This document shows, one piece after another, positions 8,606 to 18,048 of a stretch of DNA of 64,000 nucleotides (its first letter is position 1; each line of letters starts with the position of its first letter). The translations under genes were made by a program, and so were the position numbers. Under the pieces are notes generated by a model. It was not told the origin of the DNA, searched no databases, and was given only the letters and a program-made list of their open reading frames with translations. Origin of the DNA: Actinomycetaceae bacterium (GTDB lineage Bacteria > Actinomycetota > Actinomycetes > Actinomycetales > Actinomycetaceae); NCBI GenBank assembly GCA_030524055.1, contig JAUNHH010000004.1, positions 1-64,000 of the forward strand, read 5' to 3'.

Positions 8606-9753
8606 GTGCCCCTATTATCCATGGTCGGGTGCGTATTGATGAGCGCCCACAGCGCTTAGCATCACGCCTGGAAGCAGGCGAGATTGCCGTTATTGATCAG
8701 CCCGATCTTGATCGGGCTACTGCCCAAGCTCTGATTGCTGCTCGCCCAGCTGCCATTCTCAATGCCGCCCCTTCCGCAACGGGGCGGACCCCTGTCCTTG
8801 GTCCAGGCCTCATTATTTCCGCAGGGGTACCACTGATTGATGACCTGGGTTCTGACCTCATGACCTTACGTGAGGGCGATCAAGTGGCAGTGCGTGGAGG
8901 GGAAATCCTGCGTGGGGATACCCTTATTGCCTCAGGAATACGTCGCGAAAATAATGGGCCTATTGGGGCAGAAAGAATAGCAACGTCGCTGACCTCATTT
9001 GCTGCCTCCGTTGACGAATATCTGGAGCGAGAAGGCGATATTGTCCTTGAAGGCGTGGGTGTGCCCACTCTGCCAGAAAAACTTCAGGGCCGCCCTATTC
9101 TGATTCTTTCTGATGGCACCCACCTAGCGGAAGAACTACGCGGATTAAAATCGTGGATTGGGGATTGCCATCCAGTAATTATTGCCGTTGATCGTGCCGC
9201 AGAAATCGCCATAAAATCCAGGAATACCCCGGATGTCATTATTGGCGATATGGAACTTTTAGCGGAGAAAACCCTCCGCTGCGGAGCGGAACTTATTACG
9301 TTGAGTGGTGAAGGAGATGACGGTGGGGGAGCACGCCTCGCCCGACTGGGGTTGACCTACCAGGATGCGACAATGGCAGCCCTTGCTGAAGACGCGGCGG
9401 TCAATATTGCCGCCCGCGCACGCCCCGTCGCCATTGTTGTGGCCGGTGGCAGTTCCGGTTTAGCTGACTTCCTTGACCGCTCCCGAGCGACAATGGCCCC
9501 GGCATTCCTCACGCGACTCCTGGCCCAGAATGTCCTCGTTTCAGCGCCTGCCATTATTGCGGCCCATCGGCCCCGCCCTCGTTCCTTTGGATTATTCCTC
9601 CTTGCCCTGGCCATGGTTTTCGCGGTGCTTGCTGCCCTATGGTCCACACCCTGGGGGCATGCACTCCTGTCCTCACTTATTCCACCCCCGGCCGCCGTCT
9701 CTAGCCCAATGGACACCCCTGCCCCTCTAAATGCACCTGGGAACCTCTTATGA
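8602..9753 (+). CDS. steA: SteA-like cytokinetic ring protein (Rv1697 family)
   Basis: A 383-residue protein with a thiamin-pyrophosphokinase-like soluble part (RPILILSDGTHLAEELRGLKSWIGDCHPVIIAVDRAAE, PDVIIGDME) followed by one C-terminal membrane helix (about 328-350, GLFLLALAMVFAVLAALW) and a short Pro-rich tail. In Corynebacterium the SteA/SteB pair belongs to the RipC-FtsEX cell-separation pathway. Position between recN and the steB-like gene matches mycobacteria and corynebacteria. It starts at GTG 8602 within the recN stop and ends inside the steB start, so the two are translationally coupled. Biochemical activity is not known. Confidence 0.82.
   Translation: MSAPIIHGRVRIDERPQRLASRLEAGEIAVIDQPDLDRATAQALIAARPAAILNAAPSATGRTPVLGPGLIISAGVPLIDDLGSDLMTLREGDQVAVRGGEILRGDTLIASGIRRENNGPIGAERIATSLTSFAASVDEYLEREGDIVLEGVGVPTLPEKLQGRPILILSDGTHLAEELRGLKSWIGDCHPVIIAVDRAAEIAIKSRNTPDVIIGDMELLAEKTLRCGAELITLSGEGDDGGGARLARLGLTYQDATMAALAEDAAVNIAARARPVAIVVAGGSSGLADFLDRSRATMAPAFLTRLLAQNVLVSAPAIIAAHRPRPRSFGLFLLALAMVFAVLAALWSTPWGHALLSSLIPPPAAVSSPMDTPAPLNAPGNLL
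9571..9583 (-). repeat. Dispersed motif copy inside steA
   Basis: Exact core on the minus strand (CCCCGCCCTCGTT on plus), read in steA as Pro-Arg-Pro-Arg just before the membrane helix. It is one of the few copies not in the usual reading frame. Confidence 0.65.
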
Positions 9754-10649
9754 TGAACTTCCGTTACCACCTGGTTTCACTCATCGCTGTTTTTACTGCC
9801 TTAGCTATCGGCGTGATTCTCGGTGCAGGACCCTTACAAACCTCGATCTCTACAGCCCTATCCTCACCCGGTGGCGCCACAGCCGATGCGCAGACTCTGG
9901 CACAGACCCAAAAGAATGCTCAAGCTGAAGCTGCTGGCGTGACGGCGTTGGCGGGCAAATCTCTGCCAGGGACACTCAACGGTGTCAATGTGGTCACCGT
10001 GTCCCTTCCCGGCGCCACCCCCAGTGACGTTGACCAGGTCCGTAAAGACCTTACGACAGCTGGGGCTAGTGTTGTGGGCCGAGTGTCCCTGACCAATAAC
10101 TGGGATGGCGCCGCCCTGGCCAACTACCGGCAAACCCTGGCAACCTCACTGCAATCGCGCCTACCAAATGCCCCCGCCTCTAATGTCACCCCAGAAGGTA
10201 TTATTGGCTACTCCATTGTCACCGTCTTAACGACGACTGGCAGTCAAAGCGACGTAATCCGCGACATTCTCACCTCGGACTCCAACCCGATCCTTAGTCT
10301 TGAAGAAGACCCGAAAGGTACCGCCCAAGCCATTGTGCTGATTGGCGCTCGCGGAAGTGAAGTAGGCGGACAATCCGGTGCACATGCCTCCGGGGCACAA
10401 TCACCTGAAGCGTGGACCGGTACGGCCCAAGCTGTGGCCACTGCACCTAAGGGTGGAGTAGTGATCGGTGACGCCTCAACTGACAGTGCATTTGTGTCCC
10501 ATATCCGAGCCCTTGGCGTGCCTGTCACCACAGTGGACTCGGTCGGCACTGCCTACTCGTCAGCGGCCGCAGTCCTGGCCCTGCCTACTGCTGGCCCACA
10601 AGCTCGCCCTCTCGGGGTAGGAAAAGGCGCACAATCCGTGCTGCCTTAA
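9750..10649 (+). CDS. SteB/MctB-like membrane-anchored envelope protein (Rv1698 family)
   Basis: A 299-residue protein with one N-terminal membrane anchor (YHLVSLIAVFTALAIGVILGAG) and an outside-facing domain rich in Ala, Thr and Ser. The family is annotated as copper transporter MctB in mycobacteria and as SteB, the partner of SteA in cell separation, in corynebacteria. Direct coupling to steA (ATGATG overlapping the steA stop) favours the SteB role here. There is no obvious metal-binding Cys/His cluster, so I do not infer copper transport. Confidence 0.75.
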   Translation: MMNFRYHLVSLIAVFTALAIGVILGAGPLQTSISTALSSPGGATADAQTLAQTQKNAQAEAAGVTALAGKSLPGTLNGVNVVTVSLPGATPSDVDQVRKDLTTAGASVVGRVSLTNNWDGAALANYRQTLATSLQSRLPNAPASNVTPEGIIGYSIVTVLTTTGSQSDVIRDILTSDSNPILSLEEDPKGTAQAIVLIGARGSEVGGQSGAHASGAQSPEAWTGTAQAVATAPKGGVVIGDASTDSAFVSHIRALGVPVTTVDSVGTAYSSAAAVLALPTAGPQARPLGVGKGAQSVLP

Positions 10650-10736
10650 AGGCCAACGGTTGCCCAAGAACTGGCGATACACTTAAAGGCGCACATGCCC
10701 CACCATGACCCCTTCAACGAAAAGAGTTGATGCCCT

Positions 10737-11381
10737 GTGAGTGCGCAGGAATTGTCACCCCAGACTCCGCTGGCCGACCATCACGTTGACCGCCATATTG
10801 CACAGTCATCAACTCCCTGGCAGGGCCGGATTATTTCTATTGTCGAAGACTCTGTGGAACTCGCAGAAGGCAAAGCACCTGTCACGCGCCAATACACTCG
10901 TCACCCTGGAGCCGTTGCCATTGTTGCCATGCGCGGCGACGATGGCAGTGAAGAAGTTCTCGTTGAACTTCAATACCGTCACCCGGTCAAAGCGCTTCTA
11001 TGGGAAATTCCTGCCGGGTTGCTCGATATTGCCAATGAAGACCCACTGGTTGCTGCAAAGAGAGAACTCGCTGAAGAAGCTGACCTTCAGGCAGCACGAT
11101 GGGATGTTCTTGTCGATTTCTTTAACTCCCCCGGAGGCTCCGACGAATCCCTCCGTGTTTTTCTCGCACGGGACCTTGGCCCAACCAACGAAGTCTTTGA
11201 CCGTGAAGACGAAGAAGCTGACCTGGAACTGCGGTGGGTTCCCCTGGATGAGGCGGTGGCAGCAATTATGGACGGACGAATCCACAACACCTCCGCAGTT
11301 GTTGGATTATTAGCTGCCTACCGTGCGCGGGCTGATAAGTGGGAGAATCTGCGTGCCGCCGATGCCCCCTGGTTCCGCTAG
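10737..11381 (+). CDS. Nudix hydrolase, ADP-ribose pyrophosphatase type
   Basis: A 214-residue hydrolase. The Nudix box is seen around residues 90-115: GLLDIANEDPLVAAKRELAEEADLQA, with the REL-EEA core. Upstream LWEIPAG is typical of ADP-ribose pyrophosphatases, which cleave ADP-ribose to AMP and ribose 5-phosphate. The mycobacterial homologue Rv1700 lies in the same neighbourhood. The start is GTG 10737 after an 87-bp gap from the steB-like gene, with a weak GAAAAGAG upstream. The substrate is inferred from family. Confidence 0.82.
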   Translation: MSAQELSPQTPLADHHVDRHIAQSSTPWQGRIISIVEDSVELAEGKAPVTRQYTRHPGAVAIVAMRGDDGSEEVLVELQYRHPVKALLWEIPAGLLDIANEDPLVAAKRELAEEADLQAARWDVLVDFFNSPGGSDESLRVFLARDLGPTNEVFDREDEEADLELRWVPLDEAVAAIMDGRIHNTSAVVGLLAAYRARADKWENLRAADAPWFR

Positions 11382-11483
11382 GAGGGTGGGGTAGATCCCG
11401 CTAGGACTAGTGGTCCCCTCTTTTCTTCGTGTGATGTGATAGCTTGCGCATTTTCGCAACATACATGTGGCGATAAGTGACGT

Positions 11484-11493
11484 ACACTGGTGT
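11484..11493. promoter_or_regulatory. Candidate SufR operator / -10 region of the suf operon
   Basis: ACAC-TG-GTGT is a short palindrome overlapping a -10-like TACACT at 11483-11488, about 35 bp before the sufR start. SufR proteins repress their own operon from a nearby palindrome, so this is a plausible autoregulatory site. No good -35 box is visible. Confidence 0.35.
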
Positions 11494-11522
11494 TCTCAAC
11501 GTTATTACGGGAGGAGGCCACG

Positions 11523-12215
11523 ATGGAACATACAGACGCATGTACTCGCGAGCAGGTCCTCGACTTGGTTGTCGAAAAAGGTCCTGTAACGGCCTCAACA
11601 ATCGCCAAAATCCTGGGATTGACAACCGCAGCTGTCAGGCGGCACATTACGATCCTCATTGATGGGGAAGAAATCCGCGAAAAAGAGCCCGCTCAATTAG
11701 GTAAACGAGGGCGGGGCCGGCCAGCTCGCCATTATGTCGCTACGGAAAATGCCCACCGTAAACTCCAAGAAGGCTATTCCGACCTTGCGCTCAAAGCCCT
11801 CGGATACTTGGGGCAAGTTGGCGGTGAAGAAGCTGTCGATTCATTTGCTGCAGCGCGTTCGCGCGAAATTGAGCGCCGCTATGCCCCTGTTGTGCGTGAG
11901 GCAGGAACAGATCCACGGGTGCGTGCCCAGGCATTGGCCGATGCCCTCACTCAGGATGGTTTTGCTGCTACTGTGCGCGATATTGGTGGGGGAGGTTTTG
12001 CTATTCAGCTGTGTCAGGGCCACTGCCCGATTCAGCAGGTAGCAGGAGACTTCCCTCAACTGTGCGATGCTGAAACCCAAGCATTTTCCCGATTATTAGA
12101 CGTTCATGTGCAACGTCTTGCCACTCTTGCTGGTGGGGAGCATGTGTGCACCACACACATTCCCGTGGGTATGCCCACCGTTCGCCCATCTACCCGTTTG
12201 GGCGCTCGCCACTGA
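11523..12215 (+). CDS. sufR: SufR-type Fe-S-sensing transcriptional regulator
   Basis: A 230-residue regulator with an N-terminal winged helix (about 5-55, VTASTIAKILGLTTAAVRRHITIL) and a C-terminal Cys cluster (CQGHC, QLCDAE, then HVCTTHIPVG) suited to holding an Fe-S cluster. In cyanobacteria and mycobacteria SufR represses suf genes when clusters are plentiful. I use ATG 11523 with GGGAGGAGG upstream instead of the in-frame ATG at 11490. It is first in the operon, 60 bp before sufB. A dispersed-motif copy at 11704-11716 encodes Lys-Arg-Gly-Arg-Gly. Confidence 0.88.
   Translation: MEHTDACTREQVLDLVVEKGPVTASTIAKILGLTTAAVRRHITILIDGEEIREKEPAQLGKRGRGRPARHYVATENAHRKLQEGYSDLALKALGYLGQVGGEEAVDSFAAARSREIERRYAPVVREAGTDPRVRAQALADALTQDGFAATVRDIGGGGFAIQLCQGHCPIQQVAGDFPQLCDAETQAFSRLLDVHVQRLATLAGGEHVCTTHIPVGMPTVRPSTRLGARH
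11704..11716 (+). repeat. Dispersed motif copy inside sufR
   Basis: AACGAGGGCGGGG, read as Arg-Gly-Arg-Gly, an unusual frame for this motif, in the linker after the winged helix. Confidence 0.65.
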
Positions 12216-12275
12216 CAATACTGGCCCGTTACCAGCGGATCAGTAGCCCTTGATGACCGAAATAGAAGGACAACT

Positions 12276-13724
12276 ATGACCCAGGCCCCGCCGCAGGTTG
12301 CCGATGCAGCGCAGCCAATGACTGATGATGAGATTATTGAATCCATCGGTGGCTACGAATACGGCTGGCGCGATAACGACGACTACTCGCAGGGTGCCCG
12401 CTATGGCATTAACGAGGACGTCGTCCGCGAAATTTCTGCGCATAAGAAAGAATCCGAATGGATGCTCCAACGTCGCCTCAAGGCACTGGAGATTTTCGAG
12501 CGTAAGCCAATGCCCACCTGGGGACCGGACCTGTCGCTGATTAACTTCGACGACTTCAAATACTACGTTTCCCCGACGGATCGCCAGGTTCAGGCCTGGG
12601 AAGACCTCCCTGACGATATTCGCGACACCTATGACCGTCTGGGCATTCCCGAAGCGGAAAAGAAGCGCCTGGTTGCTGGCGTTGCCGCCCAATATGAATC
12701 AGAAGTGGTCTACCACCAGATTCAAGAGGAACTTGAAGCCCAGGGCGTCATCTTCCTTGATACCGATACAGGTTTGCGGGAATATCCAGAGATCTTCGAA
12801 GAGTACTTTGGCAAGTGCATTCCCGCAGGTGACAATAAATTTGCTGCTCTGAATACAGCCGCATGGTCTGGTGGGTCTTTTGTCTATGTGCCCCCGGGTG
12901 TGCACGTAAAGATTCCTCTTCAGGCCTACTTCCGTATTAATACTGAAGCTCTTGGGCAATTTGAGCGGACCCTGATTATTGCCGATGAGGGGTCATATGT
13001 GCACTATGTTGAAGGGTGCACGGCTCCGATTTACGACGAGAATTCTCTTCACTCTGGTGTCATTGAGATCTTCGTGAAGAAGGGCGCCCGCGTCCGCTAT
13101 ACGACCATCCAGAACTGGTCAACCAATGTGCTCAACCTGGTGACCCAGCGTGCCATCGTTGAAGAAGGCGGCACAATGGAATGGGTCGATGGCAATATGG
13201 GTTCCAATATCACCATGAAGTACCCTGCGTGCTTCCTCATGGGCGAGCATGCCCGCGGTGAAACCCTGTCCATTGGTTTTGCTGGCCCCGGTCAGCACCA
13301 GGACACTGGCGCAAAAATGGTCCACATGGCGCCGCACACCTCCTCGTCAATTACGGCAAAGTCGGTGTCCCGTGGCGGTGGCCGCACTTCCTACCGTGGC
13401 TTGGTGCAGGTCAACGCTCGCGCCCGCCATTCCAAGTCCAATGTGCTCTGCGATGCGTTGCTCGTGGACAAGATCTCGCGTACGGATACCTACCCCTATG
13501 TGGATGTGCGTACTGATGACGTAGAAATGGGGCACGAAGCCACCGTTTCTAAGGTCTCCGAAGATCAGCTTTTCTATCTCATGAGCCGTGGTCTTGACGA
13601 ATCTGAAGCAATGGCAATGATTGTCCGTGGCTTCGTTGAGCCCATCGCGAAGGAACTCCCCATGGAGTACGCCCTCGAATTAAACCGCCTCATCGAACTT
13701 CAAATGGAAGGATCGGTGGGCTGA
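12276..13724 (+). CDS. sufB: Fe-S cluster assembly scaffold SufB
   Basis: A 482-residue subunit of the SufBC2D scaffold on which clusters are built. It matches SufB along its length: [71 protein letters not shown] and the C-terminal [17 protein letters not shown]. No intein is present, unlike in mycobacterial SufB. ATG 12276 is preceded by AAGGACA. The sufD start lies one base beyond its stop. Confidence 0.95.
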   Translation: MTQAPPQVADAAQPMTDDEIIESIGGYEYGWRDNDDYSQGARYGINEDVVREISAHKKESEWMLQRRLKALEIFERKPMPTWGPDLSLINFDDFKYYVSPTDRQVQAWEDLPDDIRDTYDRLGIPEAEKKRLVAGVAAQYESEVVYHQIQEELEAQGVIFLDTDTGLREYPEIFEEYFGKCIPAGDNKFAALNTAAWSGGSFVYVPPGVHVKIPLQAYFRINTEALGQFERTLIIADEGSYVHYVEGCTAPIYDENSLHSGVIEIFVKKGARVRYTTIQNWSTNVLNLVTQRAIVEEGGTMEWVDGNMGSNITMKYPACFLMGEHARGETLSIGFAGPGQHQDTGAKMVHMAPHTSSSITAKSVSRGGGRTSYRGLVQVNARARHSKSNVLCDALLVDKISRTDTYPYVDVRTDDVEMGHEATVSKVSEDQLFYLMSRGLDESEAMAMIVRGFVEPIAKELPMEYALELNRLIELQMEGSVG

Positions 13725-13725
13725 G

Positions 13726-14898
13726 ATGACAACAACCGAATCCATGGCACGTCCACATTCTCACGGCGCTACGCCAGAAGGACCGGTTCACGCGACCCGC
13801 GCTGACCGTTTCACCTCCTTTAACGTCAGTGACTTCTCCGCCCCCACTGGACGGGAAGAAGATTGGCGCTTTACCCCAATGCGGCGTATTGCCCCGGTTC
13901 TGGACCAGGGCGCCTACGGGCAGGGATCGATTGCGGAAACCTATTCTCATCCGCAAGAAGTCACTATTGAGTCCGGCTCCGCCCTCGTCGATGGAAGTGT
14001 TCTTGCACCATCTGACCGCGCAGCTGCGATTGCCTGGGAAACCCGCGAATCCACCACTGTGGTGACGATTCCCGCCAAGGCCGAACTTGAGGCTCCTGTC
14101 ATTATTGATATGGATGCACTCACTGGTGTCCACAGCCACCACCTGGTGATTCGTATTGGCGAATTGGCTCTGGCCACCGTCATTGTCAATCACCGTGGAG
14201 GGGCCGATGCGACCCTGAATCAGACAGTGGAAATTGAGGCAGGGGATTCCTCCCACGCCACTATTGTGGCCGTCCAAGAATGGGAAGACTCCACCATTCA
14301 CGCTGCCAGTCACCGTGTGGCTATTGGGCGCGACGCGAAAGTCCGCCATATTGTCGTGACTCTTGGTGGCGACCTCGTGCGTATTAACGCCGAAACAGAT
14401 TTCCGCGGTCCCGGTGGCGATCTCGAAATGCTGGGCCTGTATTTTGTTGATGCTGGCCAGCATTTAGAACACCGCGTTTTTGTTGACCATTCCCAGCCCC
14501 ATTGCATTTCCCGAGTGACCTATAAAGGCGCCCTCCAAGGTAATGATGCGCATTCTGTGTGGATTGGTGACTGCCTTATTCGCGAGGCTGCAGACGGTAC
14601 TGACACCTATGAACTTAATCGGAATTTGGTCCTCACCGAAGGCGCTAAAGCCGATTCAGTTCCCAATCTCGAAATTGAAAATGGCGAGATTGTAGGCGCA
14701 GGCCATGCCTCAGCAACAGGCCGTTTTGACGACGACCAACTTTTCTACCTCATGAGCCGAGGAATCTCCGAACAAGACGCACGTCGCTTAGTTGTTCGCG
14801 GATTCTTTGCCGAACTCATTGACCAGATTGGTGTGCCAGCTGTCCAAGAACACCTCATGGCCGCCATCGAAACTGAGCTAGAAAAAAGCGCCAACTAA
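13726..14898 (+). CDS. sufD: Fe-S cluster assembly protein SufD
   Basis: A 390-residue paralogue of SufB that completes the SufBC2D complex and is needed for iron entry. The N-terminus has GREEDWRFTPMRRI; the beta-helix part includes LYFVDAGQHLEHRVFVDH, SRVTYKGAL and [21 protein letters not shown], the last shared with SufB. It starts at ATG 13726, almost touching sufB. A 99-bp gap separates it from sufC. Confidence 0.94.
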   Translation: MTTTESMARPHSHGATPEGPVHATRADRFTSFNVSDFSAPTGREEDWRFTPMRRIAPVLDQGAYGQGSIAETYSHPQEVTIESGSALVDGSVLAPSDRAAAIAWETRESTTVVTIPAKAELEAPVIIDMDALTGVHSHHLVIRIGELALATVIVNHRGGADATLNQTVEIEAGDSSHATIVAVQEWEDSTIHAASHRVAIGRDAKVRHIVVTLGGDLVRINAETDFRGPGGDLEMLGLYFVDAGQHLEHRVFVDHSQPHCISRVTYKGALQGNDAHSVWIGDCLIREAADGTDTYELNRNLVLTEGAKADSVPNLEIENGEIVGAGHASATGRFDDDQLFYLMSRGISEQDARRLVVRGFFAELIDQIGVPAVQEHLMAAIETELEKSAN

Positions 14899-14997
14899 AA
14901 GCAGCTGACTCACTCAGCTAGCGCCACCCACTGACCATCTGCGCCTCGCGCACCAAAGACAAACGGCGAGAAACTCGCCGAGGAGGCATTGCCACAC

Positions 14998-15750
14998 ATG
15001 TCCACATTAGAAATTCAGGACCTCCACGTCACCGTGGAAACCGCTGAAGGCCCCAAGGAAATCCTCAAGGGCGTTGACCTGACCATTAACTCCGGGGAAA
15101 TCCACGCGATTATGGGCCCCAACGGGTCGGGTAAATCCACGCTGGCCTATGCTCTTGCTGGCCACCCTGCCTACGAAATCACCTCCGGTCAAGCCCTGCT
15201 CGACGGTGTCGCCATTACCGAATTGGGTGTGGATGAACGCGCCCGCGCTGGCCTCTTCCTGGCTATGCAGTACCCCGTGGAAGTTGCTGGAGTGTCCGTC
15301 ACCAATTTCCTGCGTTCAGCGAAAACCGCGATTGATGGGGAAGCCCCCGCCATTCGCCACTGGGTCAAAGACGTTCGCGCGGCTATGGATGGCCTGCGAA
15401 TGGACCCCGCCTTTGCTGACCGCGATGTCAATGTTAGCTTCTCCGGCGGTGAAAAGAAGCGCCTGGAAATTCTCCAAATGGAGTTGCTGCGCCCCACCTT
15501 TGCCGTCCTCGACGAAACCGACTCCGGTCTGGATGTGGACGCCCTGCGGATTGTCTCCGAAGGAGTCAACCGCGTTCACAGCGACACTGGTTGCGGCGTC
15601 ATGCTTATCACGCACTACACCCGGATCCTGCGCTATATCCACCCCAGTCACGTTCACGTCTTTGTTGACGGTCGCGTGGCGGCTTCGGGCGGCCCGGAAC
15701 TGGCCGAGCGCCTTGAAGAAAACGGATATGACGAGTACCTGAAGTCATGA
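14998..15750 (+). CDS. sufC: Fe-S cluster assembly ATPase SufC
   Basis: A 250-residue ABC-type ATPase driving SufB/SufD rearrangement. Walker A is GPNGSGKST, the signature FSGGEKKRLEILQMELL, and Walker B AVLDETDSGLD. I choose ATG 14998, which has GAGGAGG about 11 nt upstream; a TTG at 14989 is in frame but only 2 nt from that ribosome site. Its stop overlaps the sufS start by 4 bp. Confidence 0.95.
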   Translation: MSTLEIQDLHVTVETAEGPKEILKGVDLTINSGEIHAIMGPNGSGKSTLAYALAGHPAYEITSGQALLDGVAITELGVDERARAGLFLAMQYPVEVAGVSVTNFLRSAKTAIDGEAPAIRHWVKDVRAAMDGLRMDPAFADRDVNVSFSGGEKKRLEILQMELLRPTFAVLDETDSGLDVDALRIVSEGVNRVHSDTGCGVMLITHYTRILRYIHPSHVHVFVDGRVAASGGPELAERLEENGYDEYLKS

Positions 15751-17045
15751 GTGAACAGGTCTCGGCTTCGATGTCCATCCCGGGGGAGGACCTCCACGCC
15801 CTGCGCGACGAATTCCCTATTTTGTCGCGCCAGGGTAGGGGTGGGCACCCCATTGCCTACCTCGATGCTGCGGCCACCTCACAAAAACCCCGTGAGGTCA
15901 TCGAAGCCGAGGCCAGTTTCTATCGTGACTCTAATGCCGCAGTCCACCGCGGCACCCACCTTTTAGGTGACGAATCTACCCAGATTTTTGAAGATGGCCG
16001 TCAGATTCTCGCTTCCTTTATTGGCGGGCGCGGCGATGAAATTGTGTGGACAAAGAATGCGACTGAAGGTATTAACCTGCTGGCCCTGGGCATTGGACAT
16101 GCCTCGTTAGGGCGGGGCGGGGCTGACAGCGCCTCCCTGCGGATCGGCCCCGGGGACCGTATTGTTGTCACCCGCGCAGAACACCATGCCAATCTCGTGC
16201 CATGGCAGGAACTGTGTGCCCGTACAGGTGCAGAACTCGCGTGGATCGACCTGACCCCTGAGGGGCGACTAGACCTGGACACCCTGGGGGTGATTACCCC
16301 CAATACCCGCATTGTGGCCTTCACTCATGCGTCGAATGTGACGGGTGCGATTTCTCCAGTGGATGAGGTCGTGGCTGCCGCCCGGGCGGTCGGCGCGCTA
16401 GTCGTCCTTGACACCTGCCAATCCAGCGCCCATATGAGCGTGGATGTGGCTGCCCTGGGCGTGGATGCCGCCGTTTTTTCTAGTCATAAGATGCTGGGGC
16501 CAACGGGAGTCGGCGCCCTGTGGGCTAAACGTGACCTTCTGGAAGCCCTGCCGCCAGTGCTGACCGGCGGGTCAATGGTGGCCTGGGTGCGGATGGAATC
16601 GGCGGACTATATGCCGGTGCCGGAGCGTTTTGAAGCCGGTTCGCAGCCGGTGGCGCAAATTGCGGGGTGGAGTGCGTCGCTGCGTTATTTAGCTGGCATT
16701 GGAATGGATCGTATTGCCGCCCATGAAGAGGCATTGACCGCGCATCTTTTGGAAGGGATCGCCTCAGTGCCGGGGGTGAAAATCCTTGGGCCAGCCCAGA
16801 TGGGCCAGCGTTTAGGTGTTGTTGCTTTTGCGGTCGATGGGGTTCACCCGCATGACGTGGGGCAGATTCTGGACAGTGCCGATGTGGCGGTCCGAGTTGG
16901 ACACCACTGTGCGATTCCTCTTCACCAGTTCTTTGGAGTCCGGTCATCAACGAGGGCATCATTGAGTGTGACCTCAACGCGGGAGGATATTGACCGTCTG
17001 ATTGAGGCCCTCGGAACTGTTCGCTCCTACTTTAAGGATGTGTAA
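15747..17045 (+). CDS. sufS: Cysteine desulfurase SufS
   Basis: A 432-residue PLP enzyme supplying sulfur from cysteine. The PLP lysine is in SSHKMLGPTG, the catalytic cysteine in VRVGHHCAIPLHQFFG, and the N-terminal YLDAAATSQKP and TKNATEGINLLA are typical of class II desulfurases. The sulfur is normally passed to SufU, encoded next with a one-base overlap of stop and start. Length is usual for the family, slightly long at the N-terminus. Confidence 0.95.
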   Translation: MSEQVSASMSIPGEDLHALRDEFPILSRQGRGGHPIAYLDAAATSQKPREVIEAEASFYRDSNAAVHRGTHLLGDESTQIFEDGRQILASFIGGRGDEIVWTKNATEGINLLALGIGHASLGRGGADSASLRIGPGDRIVVTRAEHHANLVPWQELCARTGAELAWIDLTPEGRLDLDTLGVITPNTRIVAFTHASNVTGAISPVDEVVAAARAVGALVVLDTCQSSAHMSVDVAALGVDAAVFSSHKMLGPTGVGALWAKRDLLEALPPVLTGGSMVAWVRMESADYMPVPERFEAGSQPVAQIAGWSASLRYLAGIGMDRIAAHEEALTAHLLEGIASVPGVKILGPAQMGQRLGVVAFAVDGVHPHDVGQILDSADVAVRVGHHCAIPLHQFFGVRSSTRASLSVTSTREDIDRLIEALGTVRSYFKDV

Positions 17046-17512
17046 TGTCGAGTTTGGAGCAGCTGTATCAGCAGGTCATTTTGGACCATTCGCGCCGCCG
17101 CGATGGTGCGGGAAGAGTTGAGTCTTTTGAAGTGACCTCCCATCAGGTCAATCCTACGTGCGGGGATGAAGTGACCCTTGGGGTGGAGGTTGACGAGGAC
17201 GGGGTGGTGACCCGTCTTGCGTGGGATGGAGATGGATGCTCCATTTCGCAGGCCTCACTGTCAATGATGTATTCCATGGTGTTAGGTGCGGATACTCCGC
17301 GTGTGAGCGCCTTATATGAGGCCATGGAGACAATGATGCATTCGCGCGGCGGAGGCGTCGATGATGAGATTCTTGATCGTCTTGAGGATGCCGCGGCTTT
17401 AGAAGGCACCTCGCAATTTCCTAATCGTATTAAATGCGCTTTGCTGGGCTGGTATGCCCTGCGGGATGCATTGGCTCGCCACGGCACCGATATTCAAGGA
17501 GGTACACGGTGA
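17045..17512 (+). CDS. sufU: Zinc-dependent sulfurtransferase SufU
   Basis: A 155-residue SufU that accepts sulfur from SufS. The three conserved cysteines are visible in NPTCGDEV, GDGCSISQAS and RIKCALLGW, with the Asp of the GDE motif as a further zinc ligand. The start ATG 17045 overlaps the sufS stop, and its own stop overlaps the next gene (GTGA). A full 13-bp dispersed-motif copy at 17192-17204 encodes Asp-Glu-Asp-Gly in the middle of the fold. Confidence 0.94.
   Translation: MSSLEQLYQQVILDHSRRRDGAGRVESFEVTSHQVNPTCGDEVTLGVEVDEDGVVTRLAWDGDGCSISQASLSMMYSMVLGADTPRVSALYEAMETMMHSRGGGVDDEILDRLEDAAALEGTSQFPNRIKCALLGWYALRDALARHGTDIQGGTR
17192..17204 (+). repeat. Dispersed motif copy inside sufU
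   Basis: Full 13-mer GACGAGGACGGGG, read as Asp-Glu-Asp-Gly. Confidence 0.75.
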
Positions 17513-17925
17513 ATAACCCTATGGCTCAATCTGACCCTGTTGAACAGCGTTTTGCTCCCGCCCCAAGTATGGAGGAGCCCGCTCAGATTAATGGGACTGA
17601 CCTTATTGAGGAAGGATCCATTGCAGGAGCGGATGTTTTAGAGGCACTCAAAGACGTTATTGATCCCGAATTAGGGATTAATATTGTGGACCTCGGCCTC
17701 GTTTATGGGGTGAATATCCACTCTGATGATTCCGTGGTTTTGGATATGACATTAACGTCGGCGGCCTGCCCTCTTACCGATGTGATTGAACGGCAAGCAC
17801 AAACGATTTTGTCGTCGTTATCAAGTGACGTCACCATTAATTGGGTGTGGATGCCGCCGTGGGGGCCCGATCGTATTACTCCCGATGGACGCGACCAATT
17901 GCGTGCGATCGGATTTAATGTCTGA
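17509..17925 (+). CDS. sufT: SufT-like MIP18/DUF59 Fe-S maturation factor
   Basis: A 138-residue protein with an MIP18 (DUF59) domain: LKDVIDPELGINIVDLGLVYGV and MTLTSAACPLTDVIERQ with its conserved cysteine. Such proteins help mature Fe-S enzymes and are often the last gene of actinobacterial suf operons. I start it at GTG 17509, which overlaps the sufU stop and follows AAGGAGG; ATG 17521 is an alternative. A ~40-residue acidic N-terminal extension precedes the domain. The terminator at 17997 follows. Confidence 0.88.
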   Translation: MNNPMAQSDPVEQRFAPAPSMEEPAQINGTDLIEEGSIAGADVLEALKDVIDPELGINIVDLGLVYGVNIHSDDSVVLDMTLTSAACPLTDVIERQAQTILSSLSSDVTINWVWMPPWGPDRITPDGRDQLRAIGFNV

Positions 17926-17984
17926 GAGGTGAACGCGGGCGTTTTCGCGCGAGGCGGGCGTGCGCGTGGGCTTGTGTCTTCATT

Positions 17985-17997
17985 GACGAGGGCGGGG
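17985..17997 (+). repeat. Dispersed motif copy, intergenic, abutting the suf terminator
   Basis: Exact GACGAGGGCGGGG preceded by ATT, giving the fullest form of the motif. It lies between the convergent suf operon and peptidase gene, joined directly to a separate hairpin. Confidence 0.8.
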
Positions 17998-18031
17998 CGG
18001 CGGCCATTAAGGCCGCCGCTTCCCTTTATTT
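17997..18031 (+). terminator. Rho-independent terminator of the suf operon
   Basis: Perfect 9-bp stem GCGGCGGCC/GGCCGCCGC with ATTAA loop, then TTCCCTTTATTT. It ends the sufR-to-sufT transcript and may serve the peptidase gene coming the other way. Confidence 0.85.
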
Positions 18032-18048
18032 AGAGGTCAGGCGTGGTT

